From positions 718,686 through 782,685 of the forward strand of contig JXTC01000073.1 in the NCBI GenBank assembly GCA_002914845.1: DNA of 64,000 nt, in the 5' to 3' direction. Shown here piece after piece: positions 13,006 to 27,040 of the stretch. The notes beneath the pieces were generated by a model. That model was not told where the DNA came from and ran no database searches. It saw only the letters and a list, made by a program, of their open reading frames with translations. The number at the start of each line of letters is the position of its first letter. Positions within the stretch are counted from its first letter, which is position 1. The stretch is from Trema orientale (Eukaryota; Streptophyta; Magnoliopsida; Rosales; Cannabaceae). The position numbers were made by a program, and so were the translations under genes.

Positions 13006-14426
13006 GAAGAAACAAACAAAGTACCGAAATTGCATTGGCCCAAGAGAATGAACTGAAAAAGAGAAGTCCTCGTAGATGCAGGTAGGCTGTCGCACCAAAC
13101 GAGGACATAATCTACCCTATAGCCTTCCTATACACATTCCCCAATCACAATCAATCCCCAAAATTTTAGAAATAGCAAATACAAGAGAAATAAAAAGAAA
13201 AATATAGAAAACATAAGACCACATAATCAGATTGATTTTGACAAGATAACCCTTAGTTAGATTTGGGTTCACTGTAGACATCTTATGGGGAAGATAAAGT
13301 ATTCGCAGTCATGGGTTCAAATTGCAAAATTGAAGAAGAGTAAAAGCCCTATTAATGAAATTTCCTAAAATAAACCCATGGAAGACTGACAGCAAAGTGA
13401 AGCGACGGCTTGAAGACATTGATTTATAGGAACTATTAGAACGTTTAAACAATAAAAGGAAAATGTGTGAGAGAGAGAGAGAGAGAGAGAGATAGAAAAC
13501 AAACAGAGTACCAAAATTGCATTGGTCCAAGATAGGAGTGGACTGAAAAAGAGAAGTCCTCGTAGATGCAGGTCCGCTATCGCACCGAACGAAGATATAA
13601 TCTACGCTGTAGCCTTCCTATACGCATTCCCCAGTCAAAATCAGTTATTAAAATTTAAGAAATGACAAATACAAGAGAAATAAAAAAAAAAAATATAGAA
13701 AACATATCACTAGACAATCAGATTCCTTTTGACGACATAACCCTTAGTTGGATTAGGGTTCACTGTAGAAATCTTATGGGGAGGATAAAGTATTCAGGAA
13801 CGGTTTAAATTGCATAACTGAAGAGGAGTAAAGCCCTATTAATGAAATTTCCTAAAATAAACCCGTGGAAGACTGATGGTAAAGTGAAGCTGCAGCTTGA
13901 AGACAAAGAATTATAGGAACTATTAGAACGTTTAAACAATAAATGGAAAATGAGAAAGAAAGAGAGAGAGAGAAAACTAACAAAGTCCCAAAATTCTATT
14001 TGTCCAGAACCATATGGCGTGAAAAGGAGAAATCCTCGTAGATGCATGTTAGCTATCGCAACAAATGAAGAAATAATCTACCTAGTAGCCTTCATACACA
14101 TTCCCCAATCACAATCAATTCCTAAAATTTAAGAATTAACAAATACAAGAGAAATAAAAAGGAAAATAAAAAAAAAAACATATAACTATACAATCAGATT
14201 GCTTTTGACGAGATAACCATCAGTTAGATTAGGATTCACAGTAGACATCTTATGGGGAAGATAAAGTATCCCAGTCATGAGTTCAAATTGCACAATTAAA
14301 AAGGAATAAAACCCTGTTGATGAAAATTCTTAAAATAAACCCACGGAAGATTGATGACAAAGTTAAGTTGCGGCTTTAAGATATAGAACTATAGGAACTA
14401 TTAGATCGTTTATAAGAAAAAAAGAA

Positions 14427-14469
<43 letters not shown>

Positions 14470-15895
14470 TAACAAAATCCTAAAATTGCATTGGTCTAAG
14501 ATGGGAGCGGAGTGAAAAAGAGACGTCCTCGTATATGCAGGTTGGCTTTCGCACCAAATGAAGGCATAATCTACCTAGTAGCCTTCCTATACGCATTTCC
14601 CAGTCACAATAAATACCTAAAATTTAAGAAATAACAAATACAAGAATAATAAAAAAGAAAATAAAGAAAACACATAACCAAAGAATTAGATTGCTTTTGA
14701 CGAGATAACCCTCAGTTGGATTAGGGTTCACTGTAATCATCTTATGGGAAAGATAAAGAATCCCCTGTCATATGTTCAAATTGCTCAATTGTAGAGGAAT
14801 AAACCCATGTTGATGAAAATTCTTAAAATAAAACTACGGAAGACTGAAGACAAAGTGAAGCTGTAGCTTGAAGACAGAATTATAGGAACTGTTAGATAGT
14901 TTAAACAAGAAAAGGTAGACGAGAGAGAGAGAGAGAGAGAAAGAGAGTTGCACAGTTGAAGAGGAGTATAGCCTATTATTGATGAAAATTCATAAAATAA
15001 ATCATTGGTAGACTGATGACAAAGTGAAGTTGAATCTTGAAGACAAAGAATTATAGAAACTATTAGAACGTTTAAAAAATAAAAAGAAAATGAGAGATGG
15101 AGAGAAAACTAACAGAGTACCAAAATTGTATTGGTCGAAGACAAGAATGGGGTGAAAAGGAGTACATGTAGATGCAGATTGGATGTTGCACCAAACGAAG
15201 ACAAAATCTACCACGTAGCCTTTCTATACTCATTTTCCAGTCATTAATCAGTCCCTTAAATTTAAGAAATATCAAATACAAGAAAAATAAAAAGAAAAAT
15301 AAAGAAAAGATATAATCATACAATTAGATTACTTTTGACGATATAAACCTCAGTTGGATTAGGGTTTACGTTAGACATCTTATGAGGAAGATCAAGTATC
15401 CCCCGTCATGTGTTCAAATTGCTCAATTGTAGAGGAATAAAGCTCTGTTGGTGAAAATTTTTAAAATAAACCCACAGAAGACTGATGGCATAGTGAAGCT
15501 GCAACTTGAAGACAGAACTATACAAACTGTTAGATTGTTTAAACAAGAAAGGAAAACTAGAGAGAGAGAGAGAGAGAGGAAATAAACAAAGTACCAAAAT
15601 TACATTTGTCCAAAATAGGAGTGAATTGAAAAAGAGTCCTCATAGATGCAGATTGATCGTCGCACCAAATGAAAATATAATCTACTTAGTAGACTTCCTA
15701 TACACATTCCCAAGTCACAATCAATCTCTAAAATTTAAGAAATGATAAAAACTAGAAAAATATATAGAAAAATATAGAAATCATATAACCACACAATCAG
15801 ATTCTTAAGACCCATGGAAGACTAATGACAAAATAACGAAGCAGCTTGAAGACAAGGAATTATAGGAACTGTTAGAACGTTTAAACAATAAAAGG

Positions 15896-15946
<51 letters not shown>

Positions 15947-17100
15947 AGAGTACCAAAATTACATTGGTCCAAGACAGGAGTGGAATGAGAAAAGAGAAGT
16001 CCTTGTAGATGCAGGTAGGCTGTCGCACCAAACAAAGACATAATCCACCTAGTAGCCTTTCTATACACATTCCACAGTCACAATCAATCCCTAAAATTTA
16101 AAAAATAACAAATACATGAGAAAAAAAAGAACAATATAGAAAACATATAACACAATCAGATTGCTTTTGACGAGATAACCCTCTGTTAGATCACAGTTCA
16201 CTGTATACATCTTATAGGGAAGATCTAGTATTCTAAGTCATGGATTTAAATTGCACAATTGAAAAGGAGTAAAGCACTATTGATGAAAATTTATAAAATA
16301 AACTAACAGATTACCAAAATTGCATTGGTTCAAGACAAGAATGGAGTGAAAAGGAGAAGTCTTCGTAGATGCAGATTGCTTGTCGGACCAAACGAAGATA
16401 TAATCTACCTCATAGCCTTCCTATACTCATTTCCCAGTGATAATTAATCTCTAAAATTTAAGAAATAACAAATACAAAAGAAATAAAAAGGAAAATAAAG
16501 AAAATATATATCCACACAATCAGATTACTTCTACGATATAACCCCCAGGTGGATTAGAGTTCATTGTAGACATCTTATGGGAAAGATAAAGAATCCCCCG
16601 TCATATGTTCAAATTGATCAATTGTAAAGGAATAAACCCATGTTGATGAAAATTCTTAAAGTAAACCCACGGAAGTCAGAAGACAAAATGAAGCTACAGC
16701 TTAAAGACAGAATTATAGGAACAGTTAGATAGTTTAAACAAGAAAAGGTAAATAAGAGAGACAGAGAGAGAGACTAACAAAGTCCCAAAATTGCATTGTT
16801 CGAAGATAGGATCAAAGTGAAAAAGAAAAGTCCACGTAGATGCAGGTTAGCAGTCACGCCAAATGAAGATATAATCTGCCCAGTAGCCTTCTTATACATA
16901 TTCTCCCTATCACAATCAATCCCAAAAATTTAAGAAATAACAAATACAGGAAAAAATAAAGAAAAATAAAGAAAACATATAACCACAGAATCAGATTACT
17001 TTTGATGAGATAACTTCAGTTGGATTAGGGTTCACTGAAGATATGTAAGGGAGAGGATAAAGTATCCCCCGTCATGACTTCAAATTACTCAATTGAAGAG
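7300..17100 (+). repeat. Higher-order repeat block, five-monomer unit of ~2.44 kb
   Basis: Monomer variants recur in a fixed order. Type P (AGAATCCCC...CATATGTTC) is near 7302, 9870, 12325, 14760 and 16597. Type Q (TTCACTGAAGACATG-like plus CTTGTCGACGAAAATTC) follows each near 7750, 10335, 12780 and 17030; the P at 14760 is followed by a broken monomer instead. Type R (AGTATTCGCAGTCAT, with AAAGCCCTATTAATGAAATT) is near 8265, 10870 and 13300. Type S (GTTTAAATTGCATAA) is near 11380 and 13803, and its ATTCTATTTGTCC mark is near 11563 and 13988. Type T (AAGTATCCCA plus GGAATAAAACCC) is near 11835 and 14265. The two clean units are about 9.87-12.32 and 12.32-14.76 kb; flanking units are rearranged. 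Confidence 0.75.
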
Positions 17101-18166
17101 GAATAAAGCCCTGTCGACAAAAATTCTTAAAATAAACTCATAAAAGACTAATGACAAAGTGAAGCTACAGCTTGAAGACAGAACTATAGGAACTATTAAT
17201 TCATTTAAACAAGAAAAGAAAAAGAGAGAGAGAAATAGAGGAAACAAACAAAGTACCAAAATTGCATTGGCCCAAGACAGGAGTGGACTGAAAAAGAGAA
17301 GTCCTCGTAGATGCAAGTCAGCTGTCGCACCAAACGAAGACATAATCTATCCTATAACCTTCCTATACACATTCTCAATTCACAATCAATCCCTAAAATT
17401 TTAGAAATTACAAATACAAGAGAAATAAAAAGAAAAATATAGAAAATATATAACCGCACAACAAGACTGCTTTTGATAAGATTATCCATAGTTGGATTTG
17501 GGTTCTCTATAGACATCTTATAGGGAAGAAAAAGTATCCCCGTTCATGTGTTCAAATTGCATAATTGAAGAGGAGTAAAGCCTATTGATGAAAATTCATA
17601 AAATAAATCCTTGGAAGACTGATGACAAAGTGAAGTTGCGTCTTGAAGAGAAAGAATTATAGGAACTATTAGAACGTTTAAAGAATAAAAGGAAAATGAG
17701 AGAGGAAGAGGAAACTAACAGAGTACCAAATTTGCATTGGTCGAAGACAGGAATGGGGTGAAAAAGAGAAGTACATGTAGATACAGATTGGATGTCGCAC
17801 CAAATGAAAACAAAATCTACCGTCCAGCCTTTCTATACTCATTTACCAGTCATTAATCAATCCCTAAAATTTAAGAAATATCAAATACAATAGAAATAAA
17901 AAGAAAAATAAAGAAAAGATATAACCACAAAATCAGATTACTTTTGACAATATAACCCTCAGTTAGACTATGGTTCACTTTAGACATCTTATGGAGAAGA
18001 TAAAGTATCCCCCGTCATGTGTTCAAATTGCTCAATTATAGAGGAATAAAGTTCTGTTGATGAAATTTTTTAAAATAAACCCACGTAAGACTGATGACAA
18101 AGTAAAGTTACAACTTGAAGACAGAACTATAGAAATTATTAGATTGTTTAAACAAGAAAGGAAAAC

Positions 18167-18205
<39 letters not shown>

Positions 18206-18970
18206 ACAGAGTACCAAAATTGCATTTGTCCAAGATAGGAGTGGACTAAGAAAGAGAACTCCTCATAGATGCAGATTGACTGTCGCACCAAACAAAACTA
18301 TAATCTACCTAGTAGACTTCCTATACACATTCCCCAGTCACAATCAATCTCTAAAATTTAAGAAATAAGAAAAACAGGAAAAATAAATAGAAAAATATAG
18401 AAATCATATAACCACACAATCAGATTCTTAAGATAAACCCATGGAAGACTGACGATAAAGAGACGAAGCAGCTTAAAGACAAAGAAATATAGGAACTGTT
18501 GGAACATTTAAACAATAAAAAGAAAATGACAGGGGGAGAGAGAGAGAGAGAGGAAACAGAGTACCAAAATTGCATTGGTCCAAGACAGGAGTGGAACGAA
18601 AAAAAGAAGTCCCCGTAGATGAAGGTCGACTGTCGCACCAAACAAAGACATAATCTACCCAATAGCCTTCCTATACACATTCCACAGTCACAATCAATCA
18701 TTAAAATTTGAAAAATAACAAATACATGAGAAATATAAAGAACAATATAGAAAATATATAACACAATCAGCTTGCTTTTGATGAGATAATCCTCTGTTGG
18801 ATCACGATTCACTATAGACATATTACGGGGAAGATAAAGTATTCACAGTCATGGATTTAAATTGCACAATTGAAAAGGAGTAAAGCACTATTGATGAAAA
18901 TTTATAAAATAAACCCGTGAAAGACTGATGACAAAGTGAAGTTGTAGCTTGAAGACAAAGAATAAAGGAA

Positions 18971-19014
<44 letters not shown>

Positions 19015-19269
19015 CTAACAGAGTACCAAAATTGTATTAGTCCAAGATAGGAGTAGAGTGAAAATGAGAAGTCCTCATAGATGCAGGTTAGCACTCGTAC
19101 CAAACGAAGATATAATCTACCCAGTAGCCTTCCGATACACATTCCCTCTGTCATATTCAATCCCTAAATTTGAAAAATAACAAATACAAGAAAAATAAAA
19201 ATAAAGTAAAAAAAAAACATATAACCACACAATCAGATTGCTTTTGACGAGATAATCCCCACTCGGATT

Positions 19270-20095
19270 AGGGTTCACTGTAGACATGTCAGAAGGAAGA
19301 TAAAGTATCCCCTGTCTTATGTTTAAATTACTCAATTGTAGAGGAATAAAGCCTTATCGACGAAAATTCTTAAAATAATTTCACAGAAGACTGATGACAA
19401 ACCGAAGCTGCAGCTTGAAGACAGAACAATAAAAACTGTTAGATCGTTTAAATAAGACAAAGAAAACAAGAGAGAGAAGTCCTCGTAGATGCAGGTTGGC
19501 AGTCGCACCAAACGAAGACATAATCTACCCAGTAGCCTTCCTATATACATTCCCCCTGTCATATTCAATCACTTAAATTTAAAAAATAACAGATACAAGA
19601 AAAATAAAAGGGAAAGTGAAGAAAATATTAACCACACGATCAGATTGCTTTTAACAAGATAATCCTCAGTTGGATTAGGGTTCACTGTAGACATTTTAGG
19701 GGAAAGATAAAGTTTTTCCCGTCTTGTGTTTAAATTACTTAGTTGTAGAATAATAAAGCCTTGTCGACGAAAATTCTTAGAATAAACTCACGGAAGACTG
19801 ATGACAAAGTGAAGTTGCAGCTTCAAGACAGAACAATAGGAACTGTCAGATCGTTTAAATAAGAAAAAGAAAACGAGAGAGAGAAGTCCTCGTAGATACA
19901 GGTTGGCAGTTGCACCAAACGAAGACATAATCTGCCCAGTTGCCTTCCTATACACATTCCCCCTGTCATATTCAATCTCTAAAATTTAAACAATAACAAA
20001 TACAAGAAAAATAAAAAGGAAAGTAAAGAAAACATATATCCACACAAAGATTGCATTTGACGAGATAACCCTCAGTTGGATTAGGGTTCACTACA
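19270..20095 (+). repeat. Two consecutive short monomers sharing one internal deletion
   Basis: Near 19466 and 19879 the short GA tract is joined straight to AAGTCCTCGTAGAT, so the usual ~55 base segment with CCCAAAATTGCATTGGTCC and GGAGTGGAGTGAAAAAG is missing in both. The spacing is 413 bases instead of about 480. A shared deletion in neighbours means one unit was copied onto the other after the deletion arose. Confidence 0.75.
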
Positions 20096-20773
20096 GACAT
20101 GTCAGGGGGAAGATAAAGTATCCCCCGTCTTGTGTTCAAATTACTCAATTGTAGAGGAATAAAGCCATGTTGATGAAAATTCTTAAAATAAACTCACAGA
20201 ATACTGATAACAATGTGAAGCTGCAGCTTGAAGACAAAACAATAGGACTTGTTAGATCGTCTAAAAAAGAAAAAGAAAACGAGAGAGAAAGAGAGAGAGA
20301 GAGATAGAGGAAACTAACAGAGTCCCAAAACTGTATTAGCCCGAGACAAGGGTGGAGTGAAAAAGAGAAAATCTCGCAGATGTAGATTGGCTGTCGCATT
20401 GAACAAAGACATAATCTACCTTGTAGCCTACCTATACACATTCCACATTCACAATCAATCCTTGAAATTTAAGAAATAACAAATACAAAAGAAATAAAAA
20501 AAAAAAATATTGAAAACATATAACTACGCAATCAGATTCTTTTTGACGAGATAATCTTTAATTGGATTAAGGTTCACTATAGACATCTTACGGGGAGGAT
20601 AAAATATGCACAACCATGGGTTTAAATTGCACAATTGAAGAGGAGTATAGCCCTATTAATGAAAATTCTTAAAATAAACTCATAGAAGACTGATGGCAAA
20701 GTGAAGCTGCAGCTTGAAGACAAAGAATTGTAGTAACTGTTTGGACATTTAAACAATAAAAAGAAAATGAGAA

Positions 20774-20806
<33 letters not shown>

Positions 20807-22524
20807 ACTAACAAAGTCCCAAAATTCTATTTGTCCAAGACAAAGTAAAGTGAAAGAGAAATCCTCGAAGATGCAGGTTAATTGTGGCAACAAATGAAGA
20901 AATAATCTACTTAGCCTTCCTACACAAATTCCCTAGTCACAATCAATTCCAAAAATTTAAAAATTAACAAATACATGATAAATAAAAAGGAAAATAAATA
21001 AAAAAATATATATAACCACACAATTAGATTGATTTTGACGAGATAACCATCAATTAGATTAGAATTTACAGTAGACATCTTATGGGAAAGACAAAGTATC
21101 CCAGTCATGGGTTCAAATTGCAAAATTGAAAAGGAATAAAACCCAGTTAATGAAAATTCTTAAAATAAACCAACAGAAGACTGATGACAAAGTTAACCTG
21201 CAACTTTAAGACATAGAATTATAGGAAATGTTAGATCGTTTAAACAATAAACAGAAAACGAGAGAGTGATAGAGAGGAAACTAAGAAAATCTTAAAATTG
21301 TATTGGCCCAAGACAGGAGCGGAGTGAAAAAGAGAAGCCCTCGTATATGCAAGTTGGCTGTCGCACCAAACAAAGATATAATCTACTTAGTCACATTCCC
21401 TTTGTCACAATCAATCCCTAAAATTTTAAAAATAACAAATACAAGAGAAATAAAAAGGAAAATAAAGAAAACATATAACCCCACAATCAAATTTTTTTTG
21501 ACAAGCTAACCCTCAGTTCGATTAGGGTTCACTATAGACATCTTAGGGGAAAAATAAAGCTCCTCAAACATGGTTTCAAATTGCAAAATTGAAGAGGAAT
21601 AAAGCTATGTTGATGAAATATTTAGAAATAAACCAAGGCAAGACTGATGACGAAGTGAAGCTGGAACTTGAAGACGAAGAACTATAGGAACTGTTAGATT
21701 GTTTAATTAGGAAAAGAAAAACGAGAGAGAGAGAGAGATAGAGAAACTAACAGTGTCCCAAAATTACATCGGTCCAAGGCAGGGGTGGAGTGAAAAAAGA
21801 GAAGTCCTCGTAGATACAAGTTGGCTGGCGCACCAAACGAATACATAATCTATCTAGTAGCCTAACTATACACATTTCCTTGTCACAATCAATCCTTAAT
21901 TTAAAAAATAAGACATACAAGATAAATAAAAAGGAGAATAAAGAAAACATATAACTACACAATCAAATTGCTTTTGACAAAATAACCCTCTGCTGGATTA
22001 AGATCCACCGTAGACATCTTATAGGGAAGATAAAGCATCCACCGTAATCGGTTCAAATTGCTCAATTATAGATGCATAAAGCCCTGTTGATGAAAATTCT
22101 TAAAATGAACCTATGGAAAACTGATTACAGAAAACTGATTACAAAGTGAAGCTGCGGCTTGAAGTCATAGAATTATAGGAACTATTTGATCGTTTAAACA
22201 ATAAAAGGAAAACGAGTGATAGAGAGAGAGAGAGAACTAACAAAATCCCAAAATTGTATTGGTCCAAGACTAGAGTGGAGTAAAAAAGAGAAGTCCTTGT
22301 AGATGCAGGTAAGCTGTCGAACAAAACGAAGATATAATCTTCGTAGTAGCCTTCCTATACACATTCTTCAGTCACAATCAATCTCTAAAATTTTGAAAAA
22401 TAACAAATACAAGAGAAATAAAAAAGGAACTAAATAAAACTTATAATCACGCAATCAGATTGTTTTGGACGAGATAACCCACAGTTGGATTAGGGTTCAC
22501 TGTAGACAGAATAGGGAAGATAAA

Positions 22525-22714
22525 GGGCCCGTTTGGGATAACTTTTACTTCCTGAAGTAAAAGCTCCGGAAGATCTTCCTGGAAAAACTAGTGGGTCCAT
22601 GCTTCATTAAAAAGATCTTCTAATTAAAAAAAGATCTTCTGACAATTCATCCAAACACCCCCAAAAATAACTTTTGGCTCCAAAAGATCTCTGGAAGCTA
22701 TGCCAAGCAGGCCC
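22525..22714. mobile_element. MITE (~190 bp) inserted in a satellite monomer
   Basis: The block begins GGGCCCGTTTGGGAT and ends ATGCCAAGCAGGCCC; reversed, the end reads GGGCCTGCTTGGCAT, so imperfect ~15 bp terminal inverted repeats are present. It interrupts the monomer landmark GAAGATAAAGTATCCCC. AAA (or AAAG) flanks both sides as a likely target duplication of 3-4 bases. There is no coding capacity; internal AGATCTTC/GAAGATC motifs are partly self-complementary. It is a non-autonomous DNA transposon of PIF/Harbinger-like or hAT-like type; the superfamily cannot be settled from one copy. Confidence 0.8.
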
Positions 22715-23200
22715 AAAGTATCCCCAGTCATGCTTTCAAATTGCTCAATTGAAGATGAGTAAAGCCTTGTTAATGAAAATTCTTAAAATAAACCCATGGA
22801 ATACTGATGACAAAGTGAAGCTGCAACTTGAAGACAAATAACTACATGAACTGCTAGATCGTTTAAACAAGAAATGGAAAACGAGAGAAAGAGAGAGAGG
22901 AAAATAACAGAATCCCAAAATTGCACTTGTCCATGACAAGAGTGGAGTGAAAAAGAGAAGTCCTCCTAGATGTAGGTTGGCCGTTGCACCAAACGAAGAC
23001 ATAATCTACCTAGTAGCCTATCTATAAACATTCCCGAGTTACAATCAATTCCAAAAATTTAAGAAATAATAAAAACAAGAGAAATAAAAAGAAAAATATA
23101 AAAATCATATAATCACGCAATCGGATTGCTTTTGGCGAGATAACTATCAGTTGGATTAGGGTTCACTGTAAACATCTTATAGGGAAGATAAAGTATCCCC

Positions 23201-23264
23201 AATAATGGGTTCAAATTATACACTTGAAGAGGAATAATGGGTTCAAATTATACACTTGAAGAGG
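23201..23264. repeat. Perfect 32 bp tandem duplication within a monomer
   Basis: AATAATGGGTTCAAATTATA plus CACTTGAAGAGG occurs at 23201-23232 and again at 23233-23264 with no difference. It is a recent slip event covering the GGTTCAAAT landmark of the monomer. Confidence 0.9.
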
Positions 23265-23386
23265 AATAAAGCCCTGTTGATGAAAATTCTAGAAATAAAC
23301 CTATGGAAGATTGACGACAAAGTGAAGTTGCAGCTTGAAGATAAAGAACTATAGGAATTGTTAGATCGTTTAGACAAGAAAAGGAA

Positions 23387-23436
<50 letters not shown>

Positions 23437-24905
23437 TAACAAAATCCCAAAATCACATCGGTCCAAGACAGGAGTGGAGTGAAAAAAGAGAAGTCCTCGC
23501 AGATACAGATTGGCTTTCGCACCAAACGAAGACATAATCTACCTAGTAGCCTTCCTATACACATTCCCCCTGTCACAATCAATCCCAAATATTTAAAAAA
23601 TAACAGATACAAGAGAAATAAAAGGGAAAATAAAGAAAATATATAACCACACAATTAGACTGCTTTTGACGAGATAACCTTCCATTAGAGTAAGGTTCAC
23701 TGTATACATCTTATGGGGAAGATAAAGTATCCCCGTAATCGGTTCAAATTACTGAATTGTAAAGGAATAAAGCCCTGTCGATGAAAATTCTTAAAATGGA
23801 CTCATGGAAGACTGATTACAAAGTGAAGCTGTAATTTGAAGACAAAGAACTATATGAACTGTTAGATCGTTCAAACAAGAAAAGGAAAAAGAGAGAGAGA
23901 GAAAGAGAGAGACAGAGAGAGACAGACAGAAAGAGAGGAAAAAAACAGTGTCCCAAAATTGCATTGGCCTAAAACAGGAGTGAAGTGAAGCATTGAACAA
24001 AAACATAATCTACCTTGTAACCTACCTATATGCATTCCACAGTCACAATCAATCCCTGGAATTTAAGAAATAACAAACACAAGAGAAATAAAAAGAAAAA
24101 TATAGAAAACATATAATCACACAATCAGATTCTTTTTGACGAGATAATCCTTAGTTGGATTAGGGTTCACTGTAGATATCTTATGGGGGTGACAAAGTAT
24201 GCACAGTCATGGGTTTAAATTGCACAATTGACAAGGAGTAAAGCCCTACCAATGAAAATTCTTAAAATAAACTCATAGAAGACTGATGGCAAAGTGAAGC
24301 TGCAGCTTGAAGACAAAGAATTATAGGAACTGTTAGAACGTTTAAACAAAAAAAAGAAAATGAGAGAGGGAGAGGAAACTAACAAAGTCCCGAAATTCTA
24401 TTTGTCCAAGATAAAGTGGAGTGAAAAAGAGAAATCCTCGTAGAAGCAGGTTAGCTGTCGCGACAAACGAAGAAATAATCTACCTAGTAGCCTTCCTACA
24501 CACATTCCTCAGTCGCAATCAAAGTCCTCGTAGATGCAGGTTGGCAGTCGTGCCAAACGAAGATATAATCTATCCAGTAGCCTTCTTATACACATTCTCC
24601 CTGTCACAATCAATCTCGAAAAATAAAGAAATAACAAAATACAAGAAAAAATAAAGAAAATATATAACCACACAATCAGATTGCTTTTGACGAGAAAACC
24701 TCAGTTAGATTAGGGTTCACTGAAGAAATGTTAGGGGGAGAATAAAGTATCCATGTCATGTGTTCAAATTGCTCAATTGTAGAGGAATAAAGCCTTGTCG
24801 ACGAAAATTCTGAAAATAAACTCACGGAAGACTGATGACAAAGTGAAGCTGCAGCTTGAAAATAGAACTATAGGAACTGTTAGATCGTTTAAACAAGAAA
24901 AAGAA

Positions 24906-24940
<35 letters not shown>

Positions 24941-26719
24941 GAGGAAACAAACAGAGTACTAAAATTGAATTGCCCAAGACAGGAGTGGACTGAGAAAGAG
25001 AATTCCTCGTAGATGCAGGTCGACTGTCGCACCAAACGAAGACATAATCTACCCTGTAGCCTTCCTATACACATTCTCCAGTCACAATCAATCCCTAAAA
25101 TTATAGAAAGAATAAATACAAGAGAAATAACAACAAAAATATAGAAACATTTAAGCACACAATTAGATTACTTTTAATAAGATAACCGTTAGTTGGAATA
25201 GGGTTCACCGTAGAAATCTCATGAGGAAGATAAAGTATCCCAAGTTGTGGGTTCAAATCGCTTAATTGAAGATGAATAAAGTCTTGTTGATAAAAATTCT
25301 TAAAATAAACCCATAGAAGGTTGATAACTATGTAAAGCTGCAGCTTGAAGACAAAGAACTATAGAAACTATTAGATCGTTTAAATAAGAAAAGAAAAATG
25401 AGAGACAGAGGGGACGAGGGAGAGAGAGAGGAAACTAACAGAGTGAAGTGAAAAAGAGAAGTCCTCGTAGATACAGGTTGGTTGCCGCACTAAACGAAGA
25501 CATAATCTACCTAGTAGCCTTCCTATACACATTCTTTGTCACAATTAATCCCTAAAATTAAGAAATAATAAATGAAAATGAAATAAAAAGGAAAATAAAT
25601 AAAATATATAACTACACAGTCAAATTACTTTTGACGAGATAATCCTCAGTTGGATTAGGGTTCACGGTAGACATCTTATAGGGAAGATGAAGTATCCCAA
25701 GTCATGGGTTCAAATTGCACAATCAAGGAAGAATAAAGCCTTGTTGATGAAAATTCTTACATTAAACCCATGGAATACTAATAGCAATGTGAAGCTACTG
25801 CTTGAAGACAATGAACTATAGGAACTATCAGATCGTTTAAACAAAAAATGGAAAACGAGAGAGAGACAGAGAGAGAGAGAGAGATAGAAACTAACAAAGT
25901 TCTAAAATTGCATTGGTCCAAGGCAGGAGTGGAGTTAAAAAGAGAATTTCTCGAAGATGCAGGCAGGTTAGTTGTCACACCAAACGAAGACATAATCTAC
26001 CTTGTAGCCTTCCTATACATATTCTATGTCACAATTAAATCCTAAAATTAAGAAATAATAAATACAAGAGAAATCAAAAGGAAAATAAAGAAAACATATA
26101 ACCACACAGTCAGATTGATTTTAAAAAGATAACCCTCAGTTGAATTAGGGTTCACTGTGGACATCTTATAGGGAAGATGAAGTATCCGAAGTCATGGGTT
26201 CAAATTGCTCAATTGAAGATGAATAAAGCCATGTTGATGAAAATTCTTAAAATAAACCTATGAAATAAACCTATGAAAGACTAATGATAAAGTGAAGCTG
26301 AAGCTTGAAGACAAAGAACTATAAGAATTGTTAGACCCATTAAAGACTGATGACAAAGTGAAGCTGAAGCTTGAAAACAAATAACTATAGGAACTGTTAG
26401 ATCATTTAAACAAGAAAAGAAAAACGAGAGAGAGAGAAGAAACTGACAGAGTCCCAAAATTGCAATTGTCCAAGATAGAGTGGAGTGAAAAAGAGAAATA
26501 CTCGTAGATGCAAATTGGCTGTCGTACCAAACAAAGACATTATCTAATAGCCTTCCTATACACATTCTCTCTCACAGTTAAACCATAAAAATAGGAAATA
26601 AGAAATACAAGATAAATAAAAATGAAAATAAAGAAAACATATAATCACACAGTCAAATTAACTTTGACGAGATAACCCTCAGTTGGATTAGGGTTCACTG
26701 TAGATATCTTATGGGGAAG

Positions 26720-27040
26720 ATGAAGTATCTGAAGTCACGGGGTTCAAATTGCTCAATTGAAGAAGAATAAAGCCCTGTTGATAAAAGTTCTTAAAATAAA
26801 ACTATGGAAGACTGATGGCAATGTGAAACTATAGCTTGAAGAAAAAAACTATAGAAACTGTTAGATCGTTTAAACAAGAAAGGGAAAATGAAGTATCTGA
26901 AGCAACGGGTTCAAATTGCTCAATTGAAAAAGAATAAAGCCCTGTTGATAAAAGTTCTTAAAATAAACCTATGGAAGACTGATGGCAATGTGAAGCTACA
27001 GCTTGAAGACAAAGAACTATGTTAGATCGTTTAAACAAGA
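26720..27040. repeat. Duplicated truncated monomer (~168 bp period)
   Basis: TGAAGTATCTGAAG at about 26721 and again at 26889 starts two copies of a part-monomer running through GGTTCAAATTGCTCAATTG, CCTGTTGATAAAAGTTCTT and TTAGATCGTTTAAACAAG. The first copy lacks the GA tract and all later landmarks, so this is a partial unit duplicated next to a full one. A ~75 base duplication of AAGCTGAAGCTTGAAGACAA and its flanks (26279-26400) lies just upstream. The right end of array 1 is rich in such rearrangements. Confidence 0.75.
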
